DNA of 64,000 nt from assembly GCF_003116095.1 (NCBI RefSeq), contig NZ_LGRA01000021.1, forward strand, positions 625,943 to 689,942. Reading direction: 5' to 3'. The notes under the pieces are model-generated. The model did no database searches, was not told where the DNA came from, and was given only the letters and a program-made list of their open reading frames with translations. How positions within the stretch are numbered: the stretch's first letter is position 1; each line of letters opens with the position of its first letter. This document shows, in pieces, positions 25,334 to 33,882 of the stretch. This stretch comes from Azospirillum sp. TSO35-2. Its GTDB lineage: Bacteria > Pseudomonadota > Alphaproteobacteria > Azospirillales > Azospirillaceae. The position numbers were made by a program, and so were the translations under genes.

Positions 25334-27724
25334 TCAGGCGGCGTGGTCGAGGATCGTGCCGGTGGCGGTGCCGATCGCCGTGTTGCCGTGGGTCAGGTGC
25401 AGCAGGAAGTTTTCCGTCCCCTCGGTGGTGTTGTCGCCGTTGATGTGGACGGACACCGTCTTGCTGGTCTCGCCCGCCGCGAAGTGCAGGTCGCCGGAGG
25501 CGGCGGTGTAGTCCGAACCGGCCTTGGCCGTGCCGTCTTCCGTCGCGTAGTGGATGGTGGTGGCCGTCGACAGCGCCTTGGTCAGCTGCACGGTGAAGAC
25601 CGCCTCGTCGCTGCCGGCCGCGGTGGTGGCGTTGGTGGAGGCGAGGCCGGCCTTGATGATGTTCATCTTGGTCGGGTCGATGGTCTTGTAGTCGTTCTGC
25701 AGCAGGCCGCCGACGTCGCCCGATTCCGGCGTCCAGGCCCAGTAGGTCCAGTTCATGCCCTGCTGGCCGGCGGCCAGATCGCTCTTGCCGTCCAGGTTCC
25801 AGTCGCCGTTCATGTACTTGACCAGCGTGCTGGCCCAGGTCTGCTCGGCCTGGCTGTGCATCTGGCCGCCGAACTCGCCGATCAGCACCGGGGCGATGTT
25901 GTTCTTGTAGATGTAGCCCCACATGCTGTCGTACTGGGCCGGCAGGTTCTTCGGATAGGCCGGATCCGACAGCCAGCTGAACTGTCCGACGCTCTGGCCA
26001 TAGGCGTGCGGCGAATAGACCAGCTTGTTCGGCACGTCGAACTCGACGGGATGGTTCTTCACGCCGGCCAGCGTGCTGCTCCACTCCGTGCCCTCGACCA
26101 GCATCAGCCAGTCCTTGTTGACCGACTGGATGGAGTTGCCGATGCGCTCCGCCGCGGCGGCCCAGTCGGTGGCCTTGTTGCCGTCACCCCAGGTGGCGGA
26201 GACGCTGGGCTCGTTGTGCAGGTCGGCGCCGATGACCGCCTCGTTGCCGGCGTAATGCTTGGCCAGCATCTTCCAGTCTTCGATCACCTTCGATTCGGGG
26301 TTCTTGTCGGTGTACCACAGCCCGTGCTCGTTGGTGCCGGCGCCGCCGTCGTTGCGGTGGTGGTCGAGGATCACCTTCATGCCGACCTTGCCGGCATAGT
26401 CGATGACCTTGTCATAGACCTCCAGCCGGGTCAGGCCCTTCAGGTCCGGGTTCTTCGCATAGTCGATGCCGTTGGTCACGGCGCTGCTGTCGAACATGTC
26501 GTCGGCCCAGGTCAGGCGGATGACATTGAAGCCCAGCCCCTTCATGCTGTCGACGTGGTGCTGGTAGCTGTCGGCCCACAGGCCGGAGGGCACGTAGTTG
26601 TAGCCCTCGCCGCCGAACCAGTTGACGCCGGTCAGGCGGACGTTGTGCCCGCTCTCGTCGACGATCTGGTTGCCGTTGGTGTGCAGGAAGCCGTTGATCG
26701 AGCCGGAGCTCTGGACCATGCCCGGGTCGGTCACCGTCACGTTGCCGACCTTGACCGTCGGGGTGGTGGAGCCGCTGCCGCTGTCGGTCGACCCCGTGGA
26801 GCCGCCGGTGGAGCCACCGGACCCCGTCGAGCCGCTGGAGCCGCCGGATCCCGTCGAACCGCTCGAGGTGCCGCCGCCGGTGCTGCCGGACGCGGTGAAG
26901 TGGCTGGCGTCCAGCTTGGCGGTCAGCGTGGCGTTCCAGTAGAGGTCGCTGGTCGCGCCGACGTCGGTGCCGCTGTCGTCGCGGTGCACCGACACGGCCG
27001 CGTCGGTCGCCGCCACGCCGTGGCCGTCGACGCTGACGCTGTGGACGTACAGGTTGCGGTCGCTGCCGTTGACGATGGCGTCGTTGTCGTACTTCACCTG
27101 CACCGCGTGGGCGGTGCCCTGGGTCAGGCTGGTGGTGAAGCTGTAATCCTTGGCGGCGGTGCTGTCGGCCGTGCCCTCGCCGATTTCCTTGCCGTCGACC
27201 AGCACGGTGAAGTGCGCGCCCTCGCCGCCCGCGGCGTTGCCGCCGGCGTTGACGGTGATGACGTTCTTCGCGGCGCCGGCGGCCGGGGTGGCGCCGGCGC
27301 TGGGGGCGGCGGCGCCCGGGGTGGCGGTGCCGGCGTAATAGCTGGCGGGGGTGCTGAAGGTCAGCGCGCCGTCCCACCACATGTTCTGCGGATCCGCCTG
27401 GGTCGCGGCCGTCGCGGCGCTGTCATGGCGGGTGTAGGTGGCGTCGGCGGTCTGCAGCGTATGGCCGTTGACCTCGATCGACTGGACGTAAAGATCACGA
27501 TAGGCGCCGTTCACCGCGTCGTTGTCGTAGACGACCTGGACCGAATGCGCCGTGTTCGCCGCAAGGTCGGCAGAGAAGCTGTAGCCCTTGGACGCGTCGG
27601 AGGTCGTGCTGGCCTCCCCAACCTCTTGGCCATCCACCAGCAGCTTGAAATGCGGCGCGACGCTGTCCCCGGACTGGCCGTAGGCGTTGACGACGATCTT
27701 GCTCGACATGGTGGTTGTGGTCAT
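25334..27724 (-). CDS. GH5 family glycanase with two CBM-like modules and a Calx-beta domain
   Basis: A 796-residue extracellular-type enzyme. Two homologous modules at about 8-130 and 154-277 (HFKLLVDGQEVGEA and HFTVLVDGKEIGEG; VQVVYDNDA and VQVKYDNDA) look like calcium-dependent CBM36/60 xylan-binding domains. A Gly/Ser/Thr linker (281-322) leads to a GH5 barrel (about 335-695) with acid/base Glu505 in DLHNEPS and nucleophile Glu617 in VLIGEFGG. A Calx-beta domain (706-793) ends the protein. There is no N-terminal signal peptide, which suggests type I secretion, although no RTX repeats are present here. Substrate likely cellulose, xylan or another beta-glycan. It stands alone in the window. 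Confidence 0.9.
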   Translation of the reverse strand: MTTTTMSSKIVVNAYGQSGDSVAPHFKLLVDGQEVGEASTTSDASKGYSFSADLAANTAHSVQVVYDNDAVNGAYRDLYVQSIEVNGHTLQTADATYTRHDSAATAATQADPQNMWWDGALTFSTPASYYAGTATPGAAAPSAGATPAAGAAKNVITVNAGGNAAGGEGAHFTVLVDGKEIGEGTADSTAAKDYSFTTSLTQGTAHAVQVKYDNDAIVNGSDRNLYVHSVSVDGHGVAATDAAVSVHRDDSGTDVGATSDLYWNATLTAKLDASHFTASGSTGGGTSSGSTGSGGSSGSTGSGGSTGGSTGSTDSGSGSTTPTVKVGNVTVTDPGMVQSSGSINGFLHTNGNQIVDESGHNVRLTGVNWFGGEGYNYVPSGLWADSYQHHVDSMKGLGFNVIRLTWADDMFDSSAVTNGIDYAKNPDLKGLTRLEVYDKVIDYAGKVGMKVILDHHRNDGGAGTNEHGLWYTDKNPESKVIEDWKMLAKHYAGNEAVIGADLHNEPSVSATWGDGNKATDWAAAAERIGNSIQSVNKDWLMLVEGTEWSSTLAGVKNHPVEFDVPNKLVYSPHAYGQSVGQFSWLSDPAYPKNLPAQYDSMWGYIYKNNIAPVLIGEFGGQMHSQAEQTWASTLVKYMNGDWNLDGKSDLAAGQQGMNWTYWAWTPESGDVGGLLQNDYKTIDPTKMNIIKAGLASTNATTAAGSDEAVFTVQLTKALSTATTIHYATEDGTAKAGSDYTAASGDLHFAAGETSKTVSVHINGDNTTEGTENFLLHLTHGNTAIGTATGTILDHAA

Positions 27725-28348
27725 GACTCTAATCCTATTTGCGTTTCGTTGGGCTCATGCTGACGCTCCAATGGTTAACGAAACCTTTCCAAAACCCGGT
27801 TAACTTTTCTCCATGCTTGTGGCAAATTTGGCCCAGTGGATCACAGGCGGCCACATTGGCTCGGTTGGCTTCGGACAATCATATCCCATCTTGGTCACAA
27901 GTCTCGGGACAGGCATCCCAATCATCCTTTCATGCCAATTGTATTGTTTCGCTTTTCCTTCCCAAGCAAAAATGAAGTCAGAAACACGAAAGGAGATGTG
28001 ATCCATACCTCGTCCGATAGCATGAATTTTAGTTTCAATATCAGCCCCGGAAGCGACCGATCAGCAATGATGATACTTGGATGAAACGGGGAAAAATCTC
28101 ATCATCATCTGTCGTTAGGGAGTACGCCCATCGGATGGCCACGATGACGGTTATCCCCCTATGCGCGCGCAAAAAGGTTAACGCGCGAGGCTGTCACCCC
28201 GCGATTCGACACCCCCCGGCCCCTGGTCGTAAATAGAATATATTCCTCTATGGCGGCAAATGGTTCAGTGACGATCATCACTGCCGGCCAAGCCGGCCTT
28301 CGCCGACACTCGGGCGGGTCGGGGCAAGGCCGAGAGGGGGGAAAGACG
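27725..28348. other. AT-richer non-coding region between GH5 gene and RelA-like gene
   Basis: About 620 bases with clearly lower GC than the surroundings and no convincing gene on either strand. GGTTAAC occurs three times (27773-27779, 27798-27804, 28176-28182), the first two 25 bp apart just upstream of the GH5 start. Both divergent promoters must lie here. Short frames in it have no recognisable product. Confidence 0.5.
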
Positions 28349-29068
28349 ATGGCGACCGGATCGCACGCGACGTTTCTGAACCGCATCAAGGACGCCGCGC
28401 AGTCGCGCATCAAGGCGGGCGCCTTCGCCGACGCCGAAGCGTCGAAGGCCGAGATCGAGCAGGTCGGCCAGGGCATCGCCGCCAAACACCGCGGCGTCAT
28501 CTCCGCCGCGCCGATCAAGAGCATGGACCGCGCGTCGCAGAAGGTCGGCATCGACTATGACGGCGACTGGCATTCCATCAAGGATCTGGCGCGGATGACC
28601 ATCGTCGTGCCGACGCTGTCCGACTGCCGCTCCGTCCTGGTCGACCTCAAGCGCGCCTTCACCGCCAGCCAGGGGCGGGGCATCATCCAGGTGAAGGAGG
28701 TGACGGCGGACGCCGATCCCTGCGGCTATTCATCGACCACCGTCTTCGTGCGCACCTCGAACGGCCGCCCGGCGGAAATCCAGATCAACGTGCCGGAGAT
28801 CATCTACGCCAAGCAGTCGGAGGACAGCGTGCGCCGCATCCTCGGACCGCAATGGTTCATGAACATCAAGATGAAGTACCAGCTCGACGGCGGGCTCGGC
28901 CACGCGCTGTACGAGATCCACCGCGTCGCCCCCGGCTCCAGCCGGGCGCAGAGCGCCGCCGCGCTGAGCCGCAGCTACTACGCCTTCTTCCGCCAGCGCG
29001 TCCCCAGCCCATCCGCCGCCGCCGGCCTGCGCAAGGCGTTGCAGGATCTCGGGGTGCAGAAACACTGA
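28349..29068 (+). CDS. RelA/SpoT-like nucleotidyltransferase domain protein, diverged
   Basis: A 239-residue protein; ATG 28349 follows GGGGGAAAG. A helical N-terminus (1-60) precedes APIKSMDRASQKVG, which matches the pattern of the ATP-binding K..R...K loop of alarmone synthetases. DWHSIKDLARMTIVVPTLSD matches the strand carrying the catalytic Asp, and CGYSSTTVFVRTSNGRPAEI leading into EIQINVPEIIYAKQSED resembles the GY...H/EIQ...E motif. Family knowledge: such small domains make (p)ppGpp or related alarmones, or act as ToxSAS toxins. No partner antitoxin gene is obvious. Assignment is by motif pattern only; the activity is uncertain. Confidence 0.6.
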   Translation: MATGSHATFLNRIKDAAQSRIKAGAFADAEASKAEIEQVGQGIAAKHRGVISAAPIKSMDRASQKVGIDYDGDWHSIKDLARMTIVVPTLSDCRSVLVDLKRAFTASQGRGIIQVKEVTADADPCGYSSTTVFVRTSNGRPAEIQINVPEIIYAKQSEDSVRRILGPQWFMNIKMKYQLDGGLGHALYEIHRVAPGSSRAQSAAALSRSYYAFFRQRVPSPSAAAGLRKALQDLGVQKH

Positions 29069-29107
29069 GCCGGACGGACGGCGCGCCTCGGCGCGCCACC
29101 ATCCCGT

Positions 29108-29857
29108 TCAGCGCGCCTCCACCATGCCGATGAACTGGGCCAGTTCCGGGGTGGACGGCCGGTCGAACAGCTCGGCCGGCGGGCCCTGCTCGATGATGCG
29201 GCCGCCATGCATGAAGACCAGCCGGTCGCAGACCTCGCGGGCGAAGCGCATCTCGTGCGTCACCAGGATCAGCGTCATGCCCTCCTCCGCCAACCGCCGG
29301 ACCACCCCCAGCACCTCGCTGACCAGCTCGGGGTCGAGCGCCGAGGTGATCTCGTCGCACAGCAGCACCTTCGGCGCCATCGCCAGCGAGCGGGCGATGG
29401 CGACGCGCTGCTGCTGGCCGCCCGACAGCTGCGACGGGTAGGCGTCGAACTTGTGGCCCAGCCCGACCTTGGCCAGCGCCGCTTCGGCGGCGGCGCGGGT
29501 GGCGGCCTTGTCCTGCTTCTTCACCACCTTCAGCGCCAGCATGACGTTCTGGCCGGCGGTCAGGTGGGGGAACAGGTTGAACTGCTGGAACACCATGCCG
29601 ACCTTCAGCCGCAGCGCGCGCAGGTCGATCTGGCCGGGATCGACGCATTCGCCGTCGACCTCGATGACACCGCCGTCGATGCGCTCCAACCCGTTGATGC
29701 TGCGCAGCAACGTGCTCTTGCCGGAGCCGCTGCGGCCGATCATGGCGACGACCTGCCCCTCCTCCACCGTCATGTCGACGCCCTTCAGCACCTCCACCGG
29801 GCCGAAGGACTTGCGGAGTTCCGACAGTTTGACCAGCGGCTTCCTAACGGGCGACAT
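29108..29857 (-). CDS. Polar amino-acid ABC importer, ATPase
   Basis: A 249-residue GlnQ/HisP-type ATPase. Walker A is GRSGSGKSTLLRSINGLE, the signature LSGGQQQRVAIARSLAM, and Walker B VLLCDEITSALDPE, where Ile replaces the usual Pro of the DEPTSALD motif (common in amino-acid importers). The H-loop is ILVTHEMRFA. It overlaps the upstream permease gene by 14 nt and is last in the operon binding protein, permease, permease, ATPase. Confidence 0.95.
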   Translation of the reverse strand: MSPVRKPLVKLSELRKSFGPVEVLKGVDMTVEEGQVVAMIGRSGSGKSTLLRSINGLERIDGGVIEVDGECVDPGQIDLRALRLKVGMVFQQFNLFPHLTAGQNVMLALKVVKKQDKAATRAAAEAALAKVGLGHKFDAYPSQLSGGQQQRVAIARSLAMAPKVLLCDEITSALDPELVSEVLGVVRRLAEEGMTLILVTHEMRFAREVCDRLVFMHGGRIIEQGPPAELFDRPSTPELAQFIGMVEAR

Positions 29858-30494
29858 TGAGTTTCCTTTCCAGCGCCTTGGCCGACAGCGACAGCGGGTA
29901 GCACAGCGCGAAATAGATCAGCCCGACCAGCCCATAGACCAGGAAGGGCTGGAAGGTGGCGTTGGTGATCATCGTCCCGGCCTTGGTCACCTCGACGAAG
30001 CCGATGATCGAGGTTACCGCGGTGCCCTTCACCACCTGGACCGAGAATCCGACGGTCGGCGGCACGGCGATGCGCAGCGCCTGGGGCAGGATGACGTGGC
30101 GCATCTGCTCGCCGAAATTCAGTGCCAGGCTGGCCGAGGCTTCCCACTGGCCCTTCGGCACCGCCTCGACGCAGCCGCGCCAGATCTCGGCAAGGTAGGC
30201 GGCGGTGAACAGCGTCAGCCCGACCGCGGCCGAGGTCCAGGCCGAGGTCTCGATGCCGATCAGCGGCAGGGCGAAGAAGACGATGAACAGCTGCATCAGC
30301 AGCGGCGTGCCCTGGAAAACCTCGATCACCAGCCGGGCGGCGACGCGCAGCGGCGGCAGCGGCGACACCCGGGCCAGCAGCAACAGCAGCCCGGCGACGC
30401 CGCCGCAGACGAAGGCGATCAGCGACAGCAGCACCGTCCAGCGCGCCGCCAGCAGCAGGTTGGACAGGATGTCCCACAGGGTGAACTCAAGCAC
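29844..30494 (-). CDS. Polar amino-acid ABC importer, permease 2
   Basis: A 216-residue HisM/GlnP-type permease. It starts at a GTG (30494) with AAGGGGG 6 nt upstream, overlapping the previous gene by 8 nt. Hydrophobic helices surround the EAA-type loop ASLALNFGEQMRHVILPQAL. PPTVGFSVQVVKGTAVTSII is characteristic of the His/Glu/Gln permease family. It forms the membrane channel with the adjoining permease. Confidence 0.94.
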   Translation of the reverse strand: MLEFTLWDILSNLLLAARWTVLLSLIAFVCGGVAGLLLLLARVSPLPPLRVAARLVIEVFQGTPLLMQLFIVFFALPLIGIETSAWTSAAVGLTLFTAAYLAEIWRGCVEAVPKGQWEASASLALNFGEQMRHVILPQALRIAVPPTVGFSVQVVKGTAVTSIIGFVEVTKAGTMITNATFQPFLVYGLVGLIYFALCYPLSLSAKALERKLNVAR

Positions 30495-31161
30495 GCGACA
30501 CCCCCTTGGCGAACATCCGCTCGCCCATCCGGCTCAGGATCCAGCGCAAGCCCACCGCCAGCACCAGATACAGCGCGGTCGCCAGGAAATAGACCTCGAA
30601 CGGACGGAAGTTGCGGGACTGGATGAAGTTGGCGGCGAAGCTCAGCTCCTCCGCCGCGATCTGCGAACAGACCGACGAGCCCAGCATGACGATGACGACC
30701 TGGCTGGTCAGCGCCGGCCAGATCTTGCCCATCGCCGGGCCCAGCACGACGTAGCGGAAGATTTGCGGGCCGGTCATGCCCAGGCTGGCCCCGGCCTCGA
30801 TCTGGCCCCGGGGCGTCGCCTCGATGCCGGCGCGGATGATCTCGGTCGAATAGGCGCCGAGGTTGATGACCATCGCCAGCACCGCCGCCTGCCATTCGTG
30901 CAGCCGGATGCCCAGCGACGGCAGGCCGAAGAAGATGAAGAACAACTGCACCAGGAAGGGCGTGTTGCGGATCAGCTCGACATAGGCGCCGACGACGACC
31001 GCCAGCGGCTTGACGGTCGAGGTCCGCGCCGCCGCACCGCCGATGCCGATGGCGACGCCCAGCGCCGTGCTGACCGCGGTCAGCGCCACCGTGGTGACCA
31101 CCCCGTCGACCAGCACAGGCGTGTAGTCCAGCAGGGACGAGAAATCGAAGCTGTAGGCCAT
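30487..31161 (-). CDS. Polar amino-acid ABC importer, permease 1
   Basis: A 224-residue permease starting MAYSFDFSSLLDYTPVLVDG. The start was placed at 31161 because the text upstream in frame comes from a REP palindrome. The family loop reads EAGASLGMTGPQIFRYVVLG and the beginning of the second half IELIRNTPFLVQLFFIFFGL-like. No strong ribosome site is visible. It is separated from the binding-protein gene by a 160-bp REP pair, unlike the overlapping genes downstream. Confidence 0.93.
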   Translation of the reverse strand: MAYSFDFSSLLDYTPVLVDGVVTTVALTAVSTALGVAIGIGGAAARTSTVKPLAVVVGAYVELIRNTPFLVQLFFIFFGLPSLGIRLHEWQAAVLAMVINLGAYSTEIIRAGIEATPRGQIEAGASLGMTGPQIFRYVVLGPAMGKIWPALTSQVVIVMLGSSVCSQIAAEELSFAANFIQSRNFRPFEVYFLATALYLVLAVGLRWILSRMGERMFAKGVSRA

Positions 31162-31183
31162 TGAGGGGTCCGTGCGGTGGGTG

Positions 31184-31311
31184 TGCCCCCTCCCCATCCC
31201 TCCCCCGCCTTTGGCGGGAGAGGGGGCAGAACGCTTGTCGGCGTGGCGTTCCGGCGAGGCGGCGGCAGTCCCCTCCACCGCCAAAGGCGGGGGAGGGTTA
31301 GGGAGGGGGCA
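31184..31311. repeat. Inverted pair of REP-type elements inside the amino-acid importer operon
   Basis: The left arm 31184-31218 and right arm 31278-31311 are near-perfect inverted copies (TGCCCCCTCCC, then CCGCC-TTTGGCGG) around a 59-bp spacer. They lie between the binding-protein stop (31321) and the permease start. Such paired REP units commonly stabilise the upstream mRNA, and would favour high binding-protein levels over the permeases (inference). Confidence 0.75.
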
Positions 31312-31320
31312 AAAAGCCGA

Positions 31321-32112
31321 TCACAAATCCTTCGGCAGCGGCGCGTGCAGCCACTTCTTGGCGATGTCGTTCAGCGCGCCGTCGGTCTTGGCCTTGGCCA
31401 GGATGGCGTTGACCTTCTCCTGCAACGCCGGCTCGTTCTTGTTCAGGCCGACGAAGCAGGGGGAGTTCTTGACCAGGAACTTCAGGGTCGGCTGGCGCGG
31501 CGGGTTGCGTTCGACGATGGCGGCGGCGACCACGTTGCCGGTGGCGACCAGTTCGACCTGCCCCGACAGGAAGGCGGAGATGGTGCCGTTGTTGTCCTCG
31601 TAGCGGCGGACGGTCACCTTGTCCGACACGATCTTCGACAGCTCGATGTCCTCGACCGAGCCGCGGGTGACGCCGACGGTCTTGCCCGCCAGATCCTCGA
31701 CCGTCTCGGCCTTGACGTCGGCAGGACCGAAGACGCCGTTGTAGAAGGGGGCGTAGGCGTCGGAGAAGTCGATGACCTTCTCGCGCTCCGCGTTCCTGCC
31801 CAGGCTGGAGATGACGAGATCGACCTTGCCGGTGGTCAGGTAGGGGATGCGGTTGGTGCTGCTGACGGGGACCAGCTCCACCTTGGCGCCCATCTCCTTG
31901 GCCAGCAGGGTGGCGGTGTCGATGTCGTAGCCGACCGGCTTCAGGTCGGTCCCGACCGAACCGAAGGGCGGGAAGTCCTGCGGCACCGCGACGCGCAGCA
32001 CCTTTTCCTTGTTGATCCGCTCCAGCGCGTCCGCTTGTGCGGTGGCCGTGAAGCCGCCCGCCAGAACCGCCGTGGCAAGGCCGACCGCACCGAGTATCGT
32101 TGCAAACCGCAT
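31321..32112 (-). CDS. Polar amino-acid ABC importer, periplasmic binding protein
   Basis: A 263-residue protein with a clear signal peptide (MRFATILGAVGLATAVLAGG, then TATAQA cleavage region). The mature part begins LERINKEKVLRVAVPQDFPP and has FGSVGTDLKPVGYDIDTATL and DLVISSLGRNAEREKVIDFS, the family-3 amino-acid binding pattern. The C-terminal region has the binding-site strand AGKTVGVTRGSVEDIEL. Ligand probably an amino acid or derivative. First gene of a four-gene operon, divergent from an RpiR regulator. Confidence 0.93.
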   Translation of the reverse strand: MRFATILGAVGLATAVLAGGFTATAQADALERINKEKVLRVAVPQDFPPFGSVGTDLKPVGYDIDTATLLAKEMGAKVELVPVSSTNRIPYLTTGKVDLVISSLGRNAEREKVIDFSDAYAPFYNGVFGPADVKAETVEDLAGKTVGVTRGSVEDIELSKIVSDKVTVRRYEDNNGTISAFLSGQVELVATGNVVAAAIVERNPPRQPTLKFLVKNSPCFVGLNKNEPALQEKVNAILAKAKTDGALNDIAKKWLHAPLPKDL

Positions 32113-32240
32113 GGCACCTGATCTCCAACCGAAAGACGATGCCTCACCCCACTTCAAACGGCGTGCCACCTTGGTCGTAGCCGTTCCGATTGGCGCCAAG
32201 GCACGGCAATGTTACGGTTATCCCAGATGCGGCGCATTCT

Positions 32241-32254
32241 GTTACGTCTGTAAC
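32241..32254. promoter_or_regulatory. GTTAC-N4-GTAAC dyad in the divergent amino-acid importer / rpiR promoter region
   Basis: GTTAC and GTAAC face each other over GTCT, 68 bp upstream of the RpiR start and 129 bp upstream of the binding-protein start. A related ATGTTACGGTTA half-site lies at 32208-32219. It is a candidate operator for the neighbouring RpiR regulator (inference). Confidence 0.4.
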
Positions 32255-32321
32255 GCTACAGCGCCGCCGTTCACCCTGCCCACCAAACGCGCACAGGCTC
32301 GCTGACAGAGGCAACCCGCCC

Positions 32322-33215
32322 ATGAATCAGGCACACCCCCCGGCCGACCCGGGCGCGGCGGAACCGGCGCTGACCACGCGCATCCGCGACCGCTACGGCG
32401 ACCTCAGCCGGACGGAGCGGCAACTGGCCGACGTCATCCTCGCCTGCCCGGGGGAGTTGTCAGGCTATTCGGCGACCGAGCTGGCGCGGCGGGCCGGGGT
32501 GTCGAAGATGACGGTGTCGCGGCTGGTGCGCCGCCTGGGCTATCCCGGCTTCGAGGAGGCACGGATCGCGGCGCGGCGCGGCGGCGACTGGGGGTCGCCG
32601 CTGTTCCTGCTGCCACCCGACGGGGCCGGCGCGACGGCCGGCGGCGGTGGAGCGGTTCCACCGCCCGAGGCCCATTTCCAGCGCAGCGTCGAGGCGGTGG
32701 CCGCCACCGCGCGCCAGACCGACCCGGCGGCGCTGGCGGAGGCCGCCCGGACGCTGGCGGCGGCCCGGCGGGTCTGGGTCTGCGGCGCCCGCAACAGCGC
32801 CTTCCTGGCCGGCTACGCCCGCTGGCAGTTCATCCAGGTGCGGGGGGACGTCCACCAGATGGTCGCTGCCGGCGAGACGATGGCGGAAACGCTGGCCGAC
32901 ATCGGCGGCGACGACGCGCTGCTGCTGGTCGGCATCCGCCGCCGGCCGCCGGCCATCGTCCGGCTGCTGCGCACGGCGCAGGAGCGCGGCATCCCGACCA
33001 TCCTGATCGCCGACAGCCATTCGGTGCTGGAGGGGCCGGCGCCGGCCCTGACCTTCCGCTGCGAAACGCGCAGTCTGGCGGCGCTCGACACCCACGTCGC
33101 GGTGATGGCGGTGATCCACGCCCTGGCCGCCGAACTGATCCGCCTGACCGGCGAGGCCGGACGCGCGCGCATCCGCCGCATCGAGAGCCTGCACGAGGAG
33201 TTGCAGGAACTGTAA
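32322..33215 (+). CDS. MurR/RpiR family transcriptional regulator with SIS domain
   Basis: A 297-residue protein. N-terminal HTH_6 domain (about 18-90): LSRTERQLADVILACPGELS, then ATELARRAGVSKMTVSRLVR as the helix-turn-helix. A C-terminal SIS sugar-phosphate-binding domain (about 125-270) includes RRVWVCGARNSAFLAGYARW and ALLLVGIRRRPPAIVRLLRT. RpiR proteins normally sense phosphosugars, but several alphaproteobacterial members sit beside amino-acid importers as here. It is divergent from the importer and probably controls it. Confidence 0.9.
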   Translation: MNQAHPPADPGAAEPALTTRIRDRYGDLSRTERQLADVILACPGELSGYSATELARRAGVSKMTVSRLVRRLGYPGFEEARIAARRGGDWGSPLFLLPPDGAGATAGGGGAVPPPEAHFQRSVEAVAATARQTDPAALAEAARTLAAARRVWVCGARNSAFLAGYARWQFIQVRGDVHQMVAAGETMAETLADIGGDDALLLVGIRRRPPAIVRLLRTAQERGIPTILIADSHSVLEGPAPALTFRCETRSLAALDTHVAVMAVIHALAAELIRLTGEAGRARIRRIESLHEELQEL

Positions 33216-33263
33216 CCGACGCGTTCCGGGTTCAGCGCAGGGTTACCGCATTTGGCGTTCATG

Positions 33264-33286
33264 CCCTCTCCCGCCCCGGGAGAGGG
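33264..33286. repeat. REP-type palindrome (23-mer family, copy 3)
   Basis: Same 23-mer as at 10700-10722, here lengthened by one G/C pair and flanked by TTTGGCG and CGCCAAA, which extend the inverted symmetry. It lies 49 bp after the RpiR stop and could act as a transcript end. Confidence 0.8.
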
Positions 33287-33342
33287 CGCCAAAAGCGATT
33301 GCCTTGGGATTCACCGGCGGTTTGCCCGGACAGGCCGATCAA

Positions 33343-33364
33343 TGATAGGAATAACAGCCTATCA
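33343..33364. promoter_or_regulatory. TGATAGG-N8-CCTATCA dyad
   Basis: A 7-bp inverted repeat with an 8-base AT-rich spacer (AATAACAG), in the only AT-rich patch between rpiR and pyk. Candidate operator for a promoter reading toward pyk, about 520 bp upstream of its start codon. Binding protein unknown. Confidence 0.35.
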
Positions 33365-33600
33365 ATGTCCGCCGAGGCTTGACCATGCCGGCTGTCCACC
33401 GCTCCGTTCCACCCCACCGTGACCGCGAAACCGCGCTGCACCCCGCGGATGGAACAGTGGAACATCGCCCGGAAAGTGTTTCATCCTGTTCCAAACGTTC
33501 CACGACCGTTCGATCGACCGCTTCCAGGGCGATTGCCGTGGCCGCCAGCCAGCAGGGCGATCGCACAGGAAAACCGCATTCCTTCAAAGGGATTTTTTCG

Positions 33601-33680
33601 TCATCCCCGCGAAGGCGGGGATCCAGAGTTCGCCAAGCGGATCCGCTGGAAAGCCTGGATCCCCGCCTTCGCGGGGATGA
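33601..33680. repeat. Pair of 26-bp perfect inverted repeats (GCGAAGGCGGGGAT family)
   Basis: 33601-33626 and 33655-33680 are exact reverse complements (TCATCCCCGCGAAGGCGGGG, then ATCCAG) separated by 28 bp. Each arm also contains its own stem CCCCGC/GCGGGG-like. This is the widespread proteobacterial REP/MITE-like repeat type. Here it would fold in the untranslated leader of pyk. Confidence 0.85.
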
Positions 33681-33882
33681 CGGACATCCTTGGAAAGAAA
33701 CAGGTCCCTCAGGGCCGATCCCCGTGGGCCGGCCCGGCAGCCGCCTTGCATTCCGGTGGCAATGGCGACACCTTGTCCCTGTGTACGAACGTCACCCGCG
33801 CCGTCCCCACCGCGACCGCCCGCCTTCGGCCGGCGCGCCGGGCGGCCCAGCCCCAGAGGACGGCCCCCGCGGCCGAAACCAT

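Larger units (their letters stand above)
33216..33882. other. Long REP-rich leader upstream of pyruvate kinase
   Basis: About 670 bases with no gene recognised. It holds the 23-mer REP palindrome at 33264-33286, a TGATAGG-N8-CCTATCA dyad at 33343-33364 in an AT-richer patch (a likely promoter/operator zone), and a pair of 26-bp inverted repeats at 33601-33680. Short open frames here read as translated repeats. Confidence 0.5.

Noticed and set aside
26760..26880. Short direct repeats rich in GGATCC/GTCGA
   Set aside because: They encode the Gly/Ser/Thr linker of the GH5 protein and are codon-level repeats, not a mobile element.
25247..27763. 838-codon open frame on the plus strand
   Set aside because: It is the antisense shadow of the GH5 gene, whose catalytic and binding modules are unmistakable on the minus strand.
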